Shown in pieces: positions 1-9,501 of a DNA stretch of 12,021 bases. This stretch comes from Collybiopsis luxurians FD-317 M1. Taxonomy: Eukaryota; Basidiomycota; Agaricomycetes; Agaricales; Omphalotaceae. The notes beneath the pieces are model-generated. The model saw nothing but the letters and a program-made list of their open reading frames with translations, did not search any database and had not been told where the DNA came from. A program made the translations under genes and the position numbers. The DNA lies in assembly GCA_000827265.1 (NCBI GenBank), contig KN834905.1:4870-16890 (forward strand), written 5' to 3'. Every line of letters begins with the position of its first letter. The stretch's first letter is position 1.

Positions 1-238
1 CCAGATGCCAGGCTAGCAGTGACTGGTCTCAGAGAGTCAAGGTAGGCCTGGGCTGCCTGGGCTGCCCAGGTAAGCTGGGATGGTCAGGAGACACCCCCTA
101 ATTCCTGTGGCATTTGAAAGCCAAGGGGATATGTCTTAGGCAAAACAGAAGATAATCAATGCTCTTTGAGATAATATTCTGATGACTTGAGATTCTACAA
201 AGTATATTAATCACTTTCAGGGCTACTGAACATTATAT

Positions 239-439
239 GGGGTTGCATGAGGGCAGCTGCAGAGTAAATGTGAAAGCCTAAATTATCCGTATAATGGACA
301 GAGAGACACATTGAGCAGCTCAAGCTCAGTAGATGCTTAGCTGGGGTTGCCTAATGGCAGCTGTAGGGTAGAGATAGGAACCTAAAATATCTGTGCAAAG
401 GTTAGAAAGACATATTGAGCAGTTCAAGCTTGATGGGTG
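239..439. repeat. Diverged 104-base tandem duplication
   Basis: Two copies lie head to tail, starting at GGGGTTGC (239 and 343). Both carry GGCAGCTG, a shared CCTAAA..AT.T block, and the end block ATTGAGCAG(C/T)TCAAGCT (CAAGCT at 321 and 425). The period is 104 at both ends, so the copies align with almost no gap, but many single-base differences show that the duplication is old. In the first copy TTGAGCAGCTCAA is a perfect palindrome around a central A; the second copy has lost it by one change. The second copy runs almost directly into the minisatellite. Confidence 0.75.
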
Positions 440-460
440 AAGCCCTGGGAGCTCCCCCAG

Positions 461-530
461 GGACAGCCAGGGACAGCCAGGGACAGCCAGGGACAACTGG
501 GGACAGCTAGGGACAGCTAGGGACAGCCAT
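461..530. repeat. Minisatellite, seven 10-base units
   Basis: The unit GGACAGCCAG is repeated seven times in strict 10-base register (starts at 461, 471, 481, 491, 501, 511 and 521). The first three are identical, the fourth is GGACAACTGG, the fifth and sixth are GGACAGCTAG, and the last is GGACAGCCAT. Just before it, CCCTGGGAGCTCCCCCAGGG (443-462) is an imperfect palindrome. A 10-base unit is not a multiple of three, and the leucine/proline-rich minus-strand translation is an artefact of the repeat. Confidence 0.85.
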
Positions 531-1148
531 GGGTAGGAGACTCCCAAACTAAGATACTCTCAAGAACCCTTAGGTAACACAGATTAGTCTTGAATCCTCT
601 TTATATCAATTTCAATGATTTACAGGGTGGCCTAAAATAACCTGTGAAAATGCTCAGTTTAGGCAGCATTATTTGAATCAAGTAAATCTATTTCTCAGAA
701 CAATTAGATATAGTTTTCAGGTTCCTTGAACAGACAATGACTATCCCTTGGTCTAAGTCACTAATCTTTTGGACATCCTAACCAAAATCTTAGATGTGCT
801 AGGAGGAACTCAGACTAGGGCAAGCTAGCTTGAGTCAGGTACACATATTTACTAGGGCAATCAAGTATGAGCCCACAACTCTTTAGGTCTTGCATGGAGT
901 ATCTTTCAGTTTGGCTCTCACCCTTTTTGGGATATCACAATAACGCCTGAAAAAAAACTCAAATTAAGTAAGTATTAAATCAAATTATGCTATGATACAT
1001 TGCAGTGCCCCTATAATGAGTGAGAGACATTGAGATCAAGAAATCATTGCGGCAAATATTTGGCGACATTCAGCGATGTGGAATTTCTGAAAGCATTAGC
1101 AACAATCATATGAGAGCACATGGAAACCCATACTGGTGAGATAGCAAT

Positions 1149-3226
1149 CTATTGCGAAGCCGTGGCCAAGTCCTGACCATCACCGTCCTGACCATTGCTG
1201 TCCAGAATGTCATCCTCATCATTTCCAGCAGCAGGATCTGGTTGCACGGTGCCATTCAAAACTAGCTTGGTCAGGGCATCATAATCATATACTTGAGGTG
1301 GAATGACATCAGGACTGGAAGACCTATGAAGCATAAACAGGGACCCAATGGAATGAATCATAATATGAAGACTTACATCATTTCAGAGTAGAGAAAATGC
1401 TGCAGATGGTCAAAATAAGCTGGGGTCATCTCCTTCAGCTGAGAAAGAGATAGAGTAATTGAACAATAGCTAGAAAAGACACAGTTATGTACAGTCAGAC
1501 AGAGGTAAAAGTTGTAATGCAATGCACTGGCCTGCAAGGTTGCCTGCTGACAAATCATTCTCAATCTTATATCCCGATGAGTACTGCAAAATAGAGTGTC
1601 CAATCTGCAGAGGGGGACTCAGCTGCACAATTAAATGTGATGGGAAGCTCTTACCAGAGTTGCAGTCATTGCAATGAGTGGGAGAGGGATACGTTTCTCA
1701 CGTTTCAAGCTTTCAATCAATATTTCATCCTGCTTGGGACTGCCTTTGATAAAATACCCCCGTAAAAGTAATCCGAGCAATGGGCTTTTGAAGGGAACAT
1801 TGCTGGCTGTTCGGGCCTGAGACAAAACAAGTGAGATGAACAATAGCATGTCGCTCTGAGTTCATACCTCCGGGTCAACTTCAGAATGATGGTATTGGTA
1901 TCCTTTCAATAACCAGGTTGAAATGGAGCTCTACAATATATCAGAAAAGGAGATAAACATTGACAATGTATGTGGTCACTCAACAACTTGTTCAGGAGAA
2001 TGTGTGCCAGGAATTCTGAAGTATTGGGCAGTCCTAATGCGAGCCTCTTTTGCAAAATCGAGACAGACAGCTGCAATTCCATAGTTCATCTTTGAAACTG
2101 GTGAGACAGAGCAACATAGCCTATAAAGGACAAGGACATACAAAATGAACGAACTCATCTCTTGTCGCCGCGTCCTGGGCAATCTCATTAAGATCTGCCA
2201 GGTATTCACCACCTCGACCTTCAGCTGACAAATGTTTGATCTCCTCAGAAAAAATAGGAAAAGCAAAATGAGCATTGTCAGGATACATGTTGATAACACA
2301 GGTCGCCTTCTGGACACATCGCTTCACTAGGAGTGCTAACTCCTTGTTGTTAAATTCACTCAGAAGAGCTTTATTGGAGCCTGAGGACTTCCTGCCTGTC
2401 TTCTTTTTAGTGATTTTGATGATATCCTCAACGAGAACCTATTATATGATCGTGGGCAGGGCTGAATAACAGGAAGAATCAATACTTGCCTGGTTGTCGC
2501 CATTTTCTTTATCGTCATTGCCATTTTTTCCTTCATCTGCTGAGCCCAACTCGATGTCTTCGTGGTCAGGATCTAGAGCAGGTTCAGCTGGAAAGCAGCA
2601 GGATTGAAGCTATGCTTACCAGGTTGCTTAGGCTCTTGGTCATGAATAAACTCATGCTCGACCTCATTCAGACTGTCATCTTCCTTAAGACGACCTAGAG
2701 CAGTTAATTTTAAAAGCAGTGGAGGATTAGAGACAAGGCCAAGGAATACCGTCTTTCTTGCTAGGTCCTATGTGAAATGATGAGCGGGTAGCAGGAGGAA
2801 AACCAGAAATGAGGACAAGTTTCAATGGAAGAGTTATGATGTTCCGAACCTTCTGTATCAAACATTATTAGTAGTTATGGAGGGGAAGACAAATAATTAT
2901 CCAACCTTTAGTATCAGGCTTCTGCAGAAGGTCTGACTCATCTTTGGGGTCAGGCGCAGACTTTATGAGTGCACCCATAAAAACAGATGCCTTCTTGCTC
3001 GGACAGCCAGCACCTAGAGAATTTCCTAATAGTTAAACTATTTCAGAATGAGTTTGAGGGTTACAATACTTTTTTTGCCGCTCGCAGTCGACTTCCCAGT
3101 CTCAGAAGCCAGGAACGCAGTCGGTTCAGTGAAAGCCTTTAGAAGCTCATTGACATCTAACTTGTTCCACTTTGTTGGAGGCGTTCTAGAAATACTAGAG
3201 CTTTTTCGCTTCAATTTGGAAGGCAT
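1149..3226 (-). CDS. DUF6532-like protein, multi-exon
   Basis: The role of DUF6532 proteins is unknown; they are numerous in Agaricomycetes. I start at the ATG at 3224-3226 because the longer open frame begins only with a TTG; the stop is TAG at 1149-1151. In order: a basic N-terminus (MPSKLKRKSSSISRTPP), a linker rich in Asp, Glu and Lys, then the conserved region. That region carries LLVKRCVQKATCVINMYPDN (about 2270-2330), SKMNYGIAAVCLDFAKEARI (about 2035-2095), NVPFKSPLLGLLLRGYF and RIPLPLIAMTATL (exon 1655-1816), and ends with YFDHLQHFLYSEM and an acidic tail. This order (PFxxPxx..., IPxPLIAxxAT, then a histidine/tyrosine-rich helix) is what I recall of DUF6532. Supported introns are 3014-3069, 2439-2489 (a GC..AG intron), 1817-1867 and 1605-1654. 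Junctions near 2860, 2600, 2120, 1970 and 1480 are not resolved, so the gene may be intact or damaged. The assignment rests on motif memory, not a search. Confidence 0.6.
2439..2489 (-). other. GC..AG intron in the DUF6532-like gene
   Basis: On the minus strand the upstream exon ends ...GACAACCAG and the intron begins GCAAGT, the classic strong context of a GC donor (AG|GCAAGT). It ends ATAATAG, is 51 bases long, and joins two phase-0 exons (...GDNQ to VLVEDIIK...). No GT donor in the neighbourhood keeps the frame with this acceptor. Confidence 0.6.
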
Positions 3227-3280
3227 GAAGGCAATAAAGGAAGTACGAGTCACACCGCGATCGAGTTTAAAAGCCAAACT

Positions 3281-3296
3281 TTGACCACATGGTCAA
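3281..3296. promoter_or_regulatory. Inverted repeat TTGACCA-CA-TGGTCAA upstream of the DUF6532-like gene
   Basis: Two perfect 7-base arms are separated by two bases. The site lies 55 bases upstream of the ATG at 3226, in the 114-base gap between that gene and the 3' end of the Plavaka transposase. It has the form of a dimeric binding site, but no factor can be named from the sequence, and a chance palindrome of this size is possible. Confidence 0.3.
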
Positions 3297-5465
3297 TTGC
3301 TCGAAGGATCATGTGACAAATGAATTGAACTTTGTATGTGCTAATAGATAGTCTGGTAGGTGTACTTACTCTGCAAATTATTCACAAAAAATGAGGAGCA
3401 TTGGTCTAGAATATTAGAGGAGGTCCAAGACTTGTTCCACAAGCCACGACTTGGCGTAAGCATGCAACACTGTCTGATGTCGGAAAGGGTGATGATAGAG
3501 CCTTGCGCTTGACCCTTGGAGTCTACGGCAGCCTCGACACGGTACATTCCAGTGTTCTTATCTGGGGAACATTGGAAGTGCGTATACCAAGTCACATATG
3601 CCAGAAATTCTGTTGGCCAATAGTTCGGCGCAGATACCGGGAAACCATTCATAAGCACTATTCTCGGAAGGCAAAATATAACCTGCAAATGCCCTACACG
3701 ACAGCCTAGAAATACAAATTACAGTTTGTACCTAAAAAATGATTTGAGTCCTACCTTGCACAGCGGTGGATTCTGCTTCATCGGAATCCAGTACCAACAC
3801 CGTATCAAAGCGGGGAATAGAAGAATGTTTGGAAATCAGGATCGCTTTGATAACCTCCTGGACAGAATTGGAGTCATTATCAGACAGGTTGAAAGGCCTG
3901 AATTTGAGTTGATGCCAAACATCAAGGGATGAAAAGGGGAGGGAGCTTTCCAGAGCTGTGAGTTTGTTGACAGCTTGATTTGGCGGTAAGAGTGAAGCCA
4001 GAAAAAGTTTCAATTGGGCCACAAATCCTGGGGCCGAATGTGTAACCAGTATTCGAGAGATGCTTTTGCTCAGCTCCGCAGGTGACTTTGCCAATCGGAA
4101 TTTAAATTGGGCGCAGTTGGCTATACTTCGGCGCCATGCCTGATGTGACTTTATATTTATCTCCTGCTCCTGCTCCGTATTTCCTCCCTTGTTGTCATCC
4201 CCACCCTCATCCGCGCAAAACTTGTCCATCCAAGATCTATAAAAGTCGTACGAGGCTACCTTCTCCTGCCTCGACAACCACTTAACCATTTGTGGAAAGT
4301 GGTCGCGTTTATTACTTGCATGCCAGCCCTGCTTGGCGAAATCGATGTGTAGGCACTCGAATGCTTCAGTATTATAGTTATCTGTAGTTCCTAACCAGCG
4401 AATTGATTCGATATAATGAAGAAGGGAATGGTATTTGGGAATGTTAAAGTCATCCCGAATATTCTGAAGATTAAAAAAAGACCTATTCGTGTGCCAGATG
4501 TCCAGTTCCTGTTGCATGTAGGAAAGAGTTTCCTCATTGTGCGAAGGGTACTGAGCAAGTTGAATAAAGTGTAGGAGACTCCAACAAGCGACGATTCCGC
4601 AGGGTTCAATTTTCCCCACTAAACAAGATAACAGAATCCTAGCGATGTGCTTTCGCTCAGTGCCGGAGACTTGGGTGAGCAATGATATACCATGTTTGAA
4701 GTGGCGTACACCACAGGCTGGTGGCAATGAAGACATCCTTCGGTCCAGTTCTTCGGCTCCTACGACCTGCTGCACCCACTCGATAAGGTGTTTCAGAATG
4801 CCTTGATACAACTGATGGAGGATGTCAGGTGTGATGGATTTGTGAATGTCAACGAGAGGAAAACCAACCCAAAATGGGTCATAGTTTCCTCCGGCGACGT
4901 CGTCCTCCATGGACCTAGAGTAAATGCGACTCAGTGCCGATGCTGAGGCTTGAGCTTTCTTGATAGTGTCATACGTCCATGGTTGCTTCCGCGGTTCCCC
5001 AGGGGTATTATGCTCCATTTCTCCTGCCTTCCTCTTGCACTTGGGGCATGTCCCGTATTTGGTGCATGTAACCAAACACTGTTCTGGGTAGTCGGCGACA
5101 TAGGCTGTAAGGATAGGGTATACCCTTCTCACAGCACCATCGCCTCCGATGAGCTCAACACCTCCTCTGCCAGGATTCCCTGCTGCCTTGAGGGATTCCA
5201 ACACAATTGCCATTGAGCGATGGAACAACTCATAATTGCGTACCCTCAAGGCTGATTTTGATAACCCATCCTTTGAAACCTTGTCAACAGAGAGGTACGC
5301 AATGAGAACGCAGGATCTAGAATTGGGCTTGCGTCGAATGCTTTTAGGGATGTTCCCAAGTGTCAGATATACAGGGTATGCCGATTTACTACCCGAGAAA
5401 TGTGTGAGTTGTGTTTTGTCCGACGCTATGATTACAGGGGCGATTGTGCCACTGATTGGAATAAG

Positions 5466-5468
5466 TCA
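5466..5468 (-). other. In-frame TGA at the first codon of Plavaka exon 3
   Basis: Exon 2 ends ...FFWNAAQ in phase 0. A 48-base intron (5469-5516, GTGCGT..CATAG) leads to TGA and then LIPISGTIAPVIIASDKTQL, which is family-like. The only other nearby acceptor (at the CAG two codons before GTIAP) puts the frame out of phase. The stop therefore looks real unless an unusual splice is used. Confidence 0.7.
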
Positions 5469-5885
5469 CTATGAGGAAACATTATGTTGGTTCAAAATAG
5501 AAAGAAAAGGACGCACTTGAGCTGCATTCCAAAAAAACCCAGTCCACATTTCCGAAAAGATTCGATCCTCCTCAATCAACTTTGCGCCCCGAAATAACTT
5601 CGCCGGTTTGTAGACAAGATCCCCAGCAAATGAAGGGTCACCCCAAAGTCCCTTGATTGCCTCCAGGGGATCCCAATATCGGATAGTGAAATGTTTGTCA
5701 GGGCGGTCTTTGAATGAAAGTTGTTTTGTAAACCACTGACCACACTGCTCCGGAATGGCATCCACATTCTGGAGCATGGTTCTTGCACTTGAGTACGACA
5801 GGCCAAGGCGCTCTTGGACCTGATTCCACAATAAGAAGATAGAATATATTGAAAGATAAGTTCTTACCTGCGGAATGTTCAGAAG

Positions 5886-5888
5886 TCA
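5886..5888 (-). other. In-frame TGA in Plavaka exon 1
   Basis: The frame reads ...QMSFN, TGA, LLNIPQ and then splices in phase (intron 5820-5867, 48 bases, GTAAGA..CAG) into VQERLGLSYSS. The sequence continues the family pattern on both sides, so the TGA replaces a sense codon. CGA to TGA needs a single C-to-T change; TGG to TGA cannot be excluded. Confidence 0.8.
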
Positions 5889-6626
5889 GTTGAATGACAT
5901 CTGTGGAATCTGTTCCCTGATTGCCCACTGCGCCAATTCCCAGTCTAGTTGAGAATTGAAGGGTTGATATCCATCATCACCTTTAAACTCTTTGTTCTTG
6001 AAAAGCGCTTTCCACTGATCAAGAACTGGCTTCTCGTGTCGGTAGACCTTCCCGGCAGATTCGTGCCATTGCCAGGTGCATTGTTGGCCATCGTCATCCA
6101 CTAAGTTACAACGCATCTGTCGGTACGACGCAGTGGAAGGTCCAGAGCTGGCATCTCCCTCAAAGACATCACCAGTTTCCAGATCAGGCAGGAAATTGAA
6201 GGTGTCTTCCATATCTTCCAAGCTAGCCACTGCCTCCTCGATAACCCTGGCCAAGACTTCTTCATCTACCTCATCCTCGCAGTCCTTAACTAGCTCCGCT
6301 GGCTCACTAGTAATGCTACACTCTTCATCTAAGTCGAGATCGTCATCATCCTGGTCAACATCCATGGTCCTAGTGGATGGTAGATCATCGCAATCTATGT
6401 CATTGATTTGAATCGATGGCGTCTCAAGAGAAGGAAAGTGTTTGGAGGTGACAGTAGCAGCAGCCACAGATGCAGCTTTGACAGTCTGGAAGAAATTTGT
6501 GGACAAGTTCTCAGACTGAGACTCAGTATACCGTCTGTGGTCATCATCCCGCTTGAGCTTGATATGAGCGGTGCAATCCTGGGGTCGCTTAAAGGTACTG
6601 TCGCAGACAAAGCACGGGAACTCCAT

Positions 6627-6981
6627 TAGACCCAAGGACAAACCTGGTAAAGATAGAAGAAAAGAGCGAAACTGTTCTGCATGCAAGAGGGAGCGATTAG
6701 GGTTTTAAGTAAATAGCATCTTCAAGGTCCTATTAAATACTGCAGATCAAACTCAGAGCTTGAAATAAACGTGTCAATTTTGACAGTCGACGGTCCTCAA
6801 GGCTCGCTTAAAAAGAAGTCAGATAACAAAATTTATTGATTCATGATTGATACCCGGAATAAAAGATACAACGCTAACTGTTAGGTTAACATGTCAAATA
6901 CAATGGAAACGCGAGAACTGGAATCATGCTTACATGATACACCTCAACACTACAACACTTCTGCAATAAAATTATGCATAT
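6627..6981. other. Spacer between the deaminase gene and the Plavaka transposase
   Basis: No coding sequence seen. On the minus strand this spacer must hold the deaminase 3' UTR and the transposase promoter. It contains TGTCAA-TT-TTGACA (6772-6785, two perfect 6-base arms), a minus-strand AATAAA listed separately, and an AT-rich TATTTAATA-like stretch (about 6731-6740), roughly 105-115 bases upstream of the transposase ATG. One Plavaka terminus should lie here or further up, but I could not match it to the 3227-3340 gap by eye. Confidence 0.45.
6832..6837 (-). terminator. Possible poly(A) signal AATAAA for the deaminase gene
   Basis: TTTATT on the plus strand reads AATAAA on the minus strand, about 145 bases past the deaminase TAA stop. 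The distance fits a fungal 3' UTR; the hexamer is common by chance in AT-rich DNA. Confidence 0.35.
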
Positions 6982-8968
6982 TTAATTTTCATGAACTCTT
7001 AGATGCTGATTTCGGATGCCCAATTTCTCCGAGTCCCAATTCCGGTCGCTAAAGGAGTGACGGCTGGTAGGGCCAACCTTGTTCTTGATCACCCCAAGCA
7101 GGTCCTTGCGGAGTTGGAGCAGGATATGATGAGGAACTCCAGGAGGCAGAGTCCAGGAATAAAAGGTTGTGTGGGTTCCCAGGAGAACAAAAGCTGGTGC
7201 AATGTCACCTTCATTGTTGAGTAATTTGTGAAGAAGCCAGCAAAGCCAACAGCATTTCTGGCTCGTTCCAATCAGAATAGAAGACGGCTAGAGAGCGATA
7301 TTATAATGAGATTATATCTTGGTCGGAAGTGAGATGTACCGTGTTGAAGACGTTGACCGGCGCCTCAGAGCTAGAAGCCCAGCCCATAAGCATGGCCTCG
7401 GCGTGTACAGAGGCAAACATTGTCTTCATCTGCAGCTCCTGGACCTCTGATTCTGTCCATTCACAAACATCGTTGATTTGCTTCAAAACTTGTCTTACCT
7501 GCATCGAATTGAAATGCACTGGGCCTGTTGGAGTGTAACGTAACTGGTGTACTTCGATACGCTTGTGCATAAAAAATCTGTGGGTTTTGTTCCAAATGGA
7601 GAGTACAGAAGTGTGCCATGCGAGAATGCGCTTGAGAGAATGAATTACGTGAGCACCAGGACTCTTGTAATACTCTGGTGTCACTAAAGTCATAAACTTA
7701 GTAAAGCTATATCAAAAGAAATCATTTCAATGTACATTCAGACTCATTTCCTCCGTGCAACTCGTTGCTCTGTGTCTCACTTGTAACATTAGCTCCAGGT
7801 CCATTGCGGGACATGAAGTCCATAACCATGGCTACATCACTCTCTGCATATATTTGAGTCAGGAGGCGCATGGTTCATTATTGTAACTTACCAGCTTGTT
7901 CCAGTGAACAGTGTAGTTTCCAATTTTCATTAGCAGACAAAAGGTGCTTGAGAACTGGTTGAAGAGTGTGAAGGGTGCCAATGAAGACACAAATATATTC
8001 CATCTTGGCAAGCTCCTGCGGTTCCAACCTCACACTCTTCGAAGGAGAAATGCCAAGAGAGGCCGATAGGTTGTTGTTTGGTGGCACAGGAATCAAAAAT
8101 TGGTTTTCTAACTGTTGCCATAGACCAGTGAACAAGTCTAGCCAAGAAGAAAGGTTGCTTGGTTCTACAATATACGTGTATACTTGTTCGCGGTCTGACA
8201 GTGGATTGTCATTCAGGATGTTTGACGCTGAACTCTGAGTGTCATGAAGATGGTACTTTGAAAGAAGAATACACTGAGGGGGGTCGAGGGGTAAGGTGAA
8301 GACCTTTCGTAGGTCCGAGCGTTTAGCAATATTGTCCACATGGGCCAGCATTAGTTGGAATGGGGTGCTGCCCCAGTGTTGGGAGAACTCAAGTATCCAT
8401 AACCCCACTGTTCTGAAGGCCCGGTAGTGTGCAAACAGAAGGAATTTCAACAATAGACCTTCTTCTGGGTCTGGAGTTTTTTGGAGATAAGTGATGATGT
8501 TGAACACATCTCTGACATGAATATTGAATGTGCAGTCACTAAGGGCATTTTTAGTGAAATTCAATGAAGGATTTAAAATGAGTCTACTCACCATCCCCCG
8601 CAGTTCCACTCAAGCAGCAGATTTCACCCGTGGTCACTGTGTGACTTGATTGTGGTAAGCTGAAATAGCTCAGCACCTTCAGACTCGCCCTTCATCTTCT
8701 CCAAGTCTGGTTGGTTGTCCGTGAATACAAAGCACTGGATGGATGAAGAATCGATGCTGCCAATGACAGCATTGACGTTCAATGGGTGAGGAGACTTTGC
8801 TGGGATAGATAGAAGAGTTGAGATGTGAGTAACTAGAGAGAGGCCAGAATGCTTGAAATCGTGAGGTTCCGCTTTACAATCAGGGTCCTGCAAACAATGA
8901 AGAAAGCTGGATAAGAGTGTAATGTCATTGTTAACATTGCCAGTAAATCCGTCATCATCGTTGCCCAT
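6982..8968 (-). CDS. OTT_1508-like deaminase, multi-exon, possibly broken by one TGA
   Basis: Members of this cytidine-deaminase-fold family are predicted nucleic-acid or nucleotide deaminases; the substrate is unknown. The zinc site is visible: SVHAEAMLMGWA (His 7403-7405, Glu 7397-7399) and, after an in-phase intron (7288-7339, 52 bases), IGTSQKCCWLCWLLHKLL (7240-7257). Then comes FVLLGTHTTFYSWTLPPGVP, which matches the family's LPGTHGxxYPWxPP block. The stop is TAA at 6982-6984. The upstream exons 8538-7892 and 7843 onward join in phase over a 48-base intron (7844-7891) and form the helical N-terminal region seen in fungal members. The exon from the ATG at 8966-8968 has SSIQCFVFTDNQPD, then a TGA (8624-8626), and runs on to a canonical donor (intron 8539-8591, GTGAGT..TTAG) in the phase of the next exon. 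The junction near 7710-7770 is unresolved. The gene may also have further 5' exons (see 9117-9501). Total length near 600 residues fits the family. Confidence 0.72.
8624..8626 (-). other. In-frame TGA in the deaminase first exon
   Basis: The frame reads ...KSHSDHG, TGA, NLLLEWNCGG and reaches GATG|GTGAGT, a canonical donor. The split codon (TG + T) joins the next exon (...DCTFNIHVRDVFN) in frame. Without reading through the TGA this good intron would be out of phase. Alternative splicing upstream could remove it, so this break is less certain than those in the transposases. Confidence 0.5.
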
Positions 8969-9116
8969 GGTAAGGGATAAGAAAGGCACTTAGTGAATCA
9001 TTGATGGTACCTGATCAAGTCCAGAGAGCGTGACTATGATTGAAACTGATTCCATTTGGGGGAACACCCAAAGCGACGTCATTAGAGTATTAAGAGTCAA
9101 TTAGATAGCACCATAC

Positions 9117-9501
9117 CTGGTATTTCAAACCTCCACCAGGTCCAAAACCAAATATATACAAACAAAAGTTGAACGAAGCAAAGGTTTCTAACATTTCATC
9201 CGCTTCCTTCAGCTTTCTTTTCTCAGAAGTCATCCAGCATGTATAGAAGCGAGTCGGCGGGGTCAATGATTTGGAAAAGAGGTCTCTCATACAGCCAAGT
9301 TTGTAAGCCCAACTCACTGTCACCTTGCAGACTCAATACCCTCAGATATTGCGTCGGCTCTCGCGTTCTCGAACTGACTGCTTAGTACCATGCTGAATCA
9401 TTGTCCAAAGCTCCGAAATGAGAAATCAGACTTTTGCCTGCTCTCATGGTCATACATACTCAGATTTGGAGAGCAGTTTTTGGAAGGCCAGCAGATGCCA
9501 T
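9117..9501 (-). pseudogene. Broken upstream exons, perhaps the deaminase gene's 5' end
   Basis: From an ATG at 9499-9501 the frame reads MASAGLPKTALQI, TGA (9460-9462), then a 49-base intron (9411-9459, GTATGT..GGAG), then LWTMIQHGTKQSVREREPTQ and TWLYERPLFQIIDPADSLLY to MLDDF and a second TGA (9223-9225). A neighbouring frame continues as LKEADEMLETFASFNFCLYI and FGFGPGGG up to a GTATGG donor at 9116, so a one-base frameshift near 9225 is likely. The codons look real and the intron is of host type. Order and strand suggest leader exons of the deaminase gene, as some fungal members have an N-terminal extension, but I do not recognise this segment with certainty. Confidence 0.42.

Larger units (their letters stand above)
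1..1148. other. Gene-poor region downstream of the DUF6532-like gene
   Basis: I see no convincing coding sequence on either strand here; the only long open frame on the minus strand (326-547) is a translation of the minisatellite. The region lies 3' of the minus-strand gene that ends at 1149. It holds the duplication and minisatellite listed separately, plus a short GC-rich patch at 48-70 where CCTGGGCTG occurs twice and is followed by the inverted CCCAGG. The rest is AT-rich without a recognisable element end. An old transposon remnant is possible but unsupported. Confidence 0.5.
3341..6626 (-). pseudogene. Plavaka-family (CACTA-like) transposase, nearly full length, two in-frame TGA codons
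   Basis: This is the cut-and-paste transposase of a Plavaka DNA transposon. The start is the ATG at 6624-6626; the open frame upstream has only a TTG. Four exons join in phase: 6626-5868, 5819-5517, 5468-3755 and 3705-3341 (TAG stop), about 1,047 codons, which is normal for the family. Residues 5-30 form a finger (C-X2-C-X12-H-X8-H, CFVC...H...H). A long acidic linker follows, then the family blocks: WELAQWAI, ERLGLSYSS, IIASDKTQLTHFSG, AYPVYLTLGNIPKSIRRKP, GGDGAVRRVYPILTAYVADY, VTCTKYGTCPKCKRK, DIHKSITPDILHQLYQGILK, NTEAFECLHIDFAKQGWHAS, and C-terminal SDIRQCCML, WTSSNILDQC and SKYTYQTIY. The acidic residues in the SDK, GDG and NTEAFE blocks are the likely catalytic candidates, by inference. 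Two TGA codons (5886-5888, and 5466-5468 directly after an acceptor) interrupt an otherwise open, correctly phased gene, so it is probably inactive. No terminal inverted repeats were identified. Confidence 0.88.

Noticed and set aside
326..547. Minus-strand frame rich in leucine, serine, proline and tryptophan
   Set aside because: It is the translation of the 10-base minisatellite; the repeating peptide follows from the repeat and no gene family is recognisable.
3227..3340. A Plavaka terminal inverted repeat
   Set aside because: I compared this gap with 6627-6981 by eye and found no convincing matching inverted ends; a self-dotplot would be needed.
4950..5520. Two plus-strand frames opposite the transposase
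   Set aside because: They oppose conserved Plavaka blocks and show no family features of their own.
6076..6411. Plus-strand serine-rich frame
   Set aside because: It is the complement of the acidic linker of the Plavaka exon (GA-rich codons read as Ser on the other strand).
1149..9501. A TET/JBP dioxygenase, known to be linked with KDZ elements in some basidiomycetes
   Set aside because: I looked for its HxD...H pattern in the multi-exon genes and found none; the genes present fit DUF6532 and deaminase families instead.
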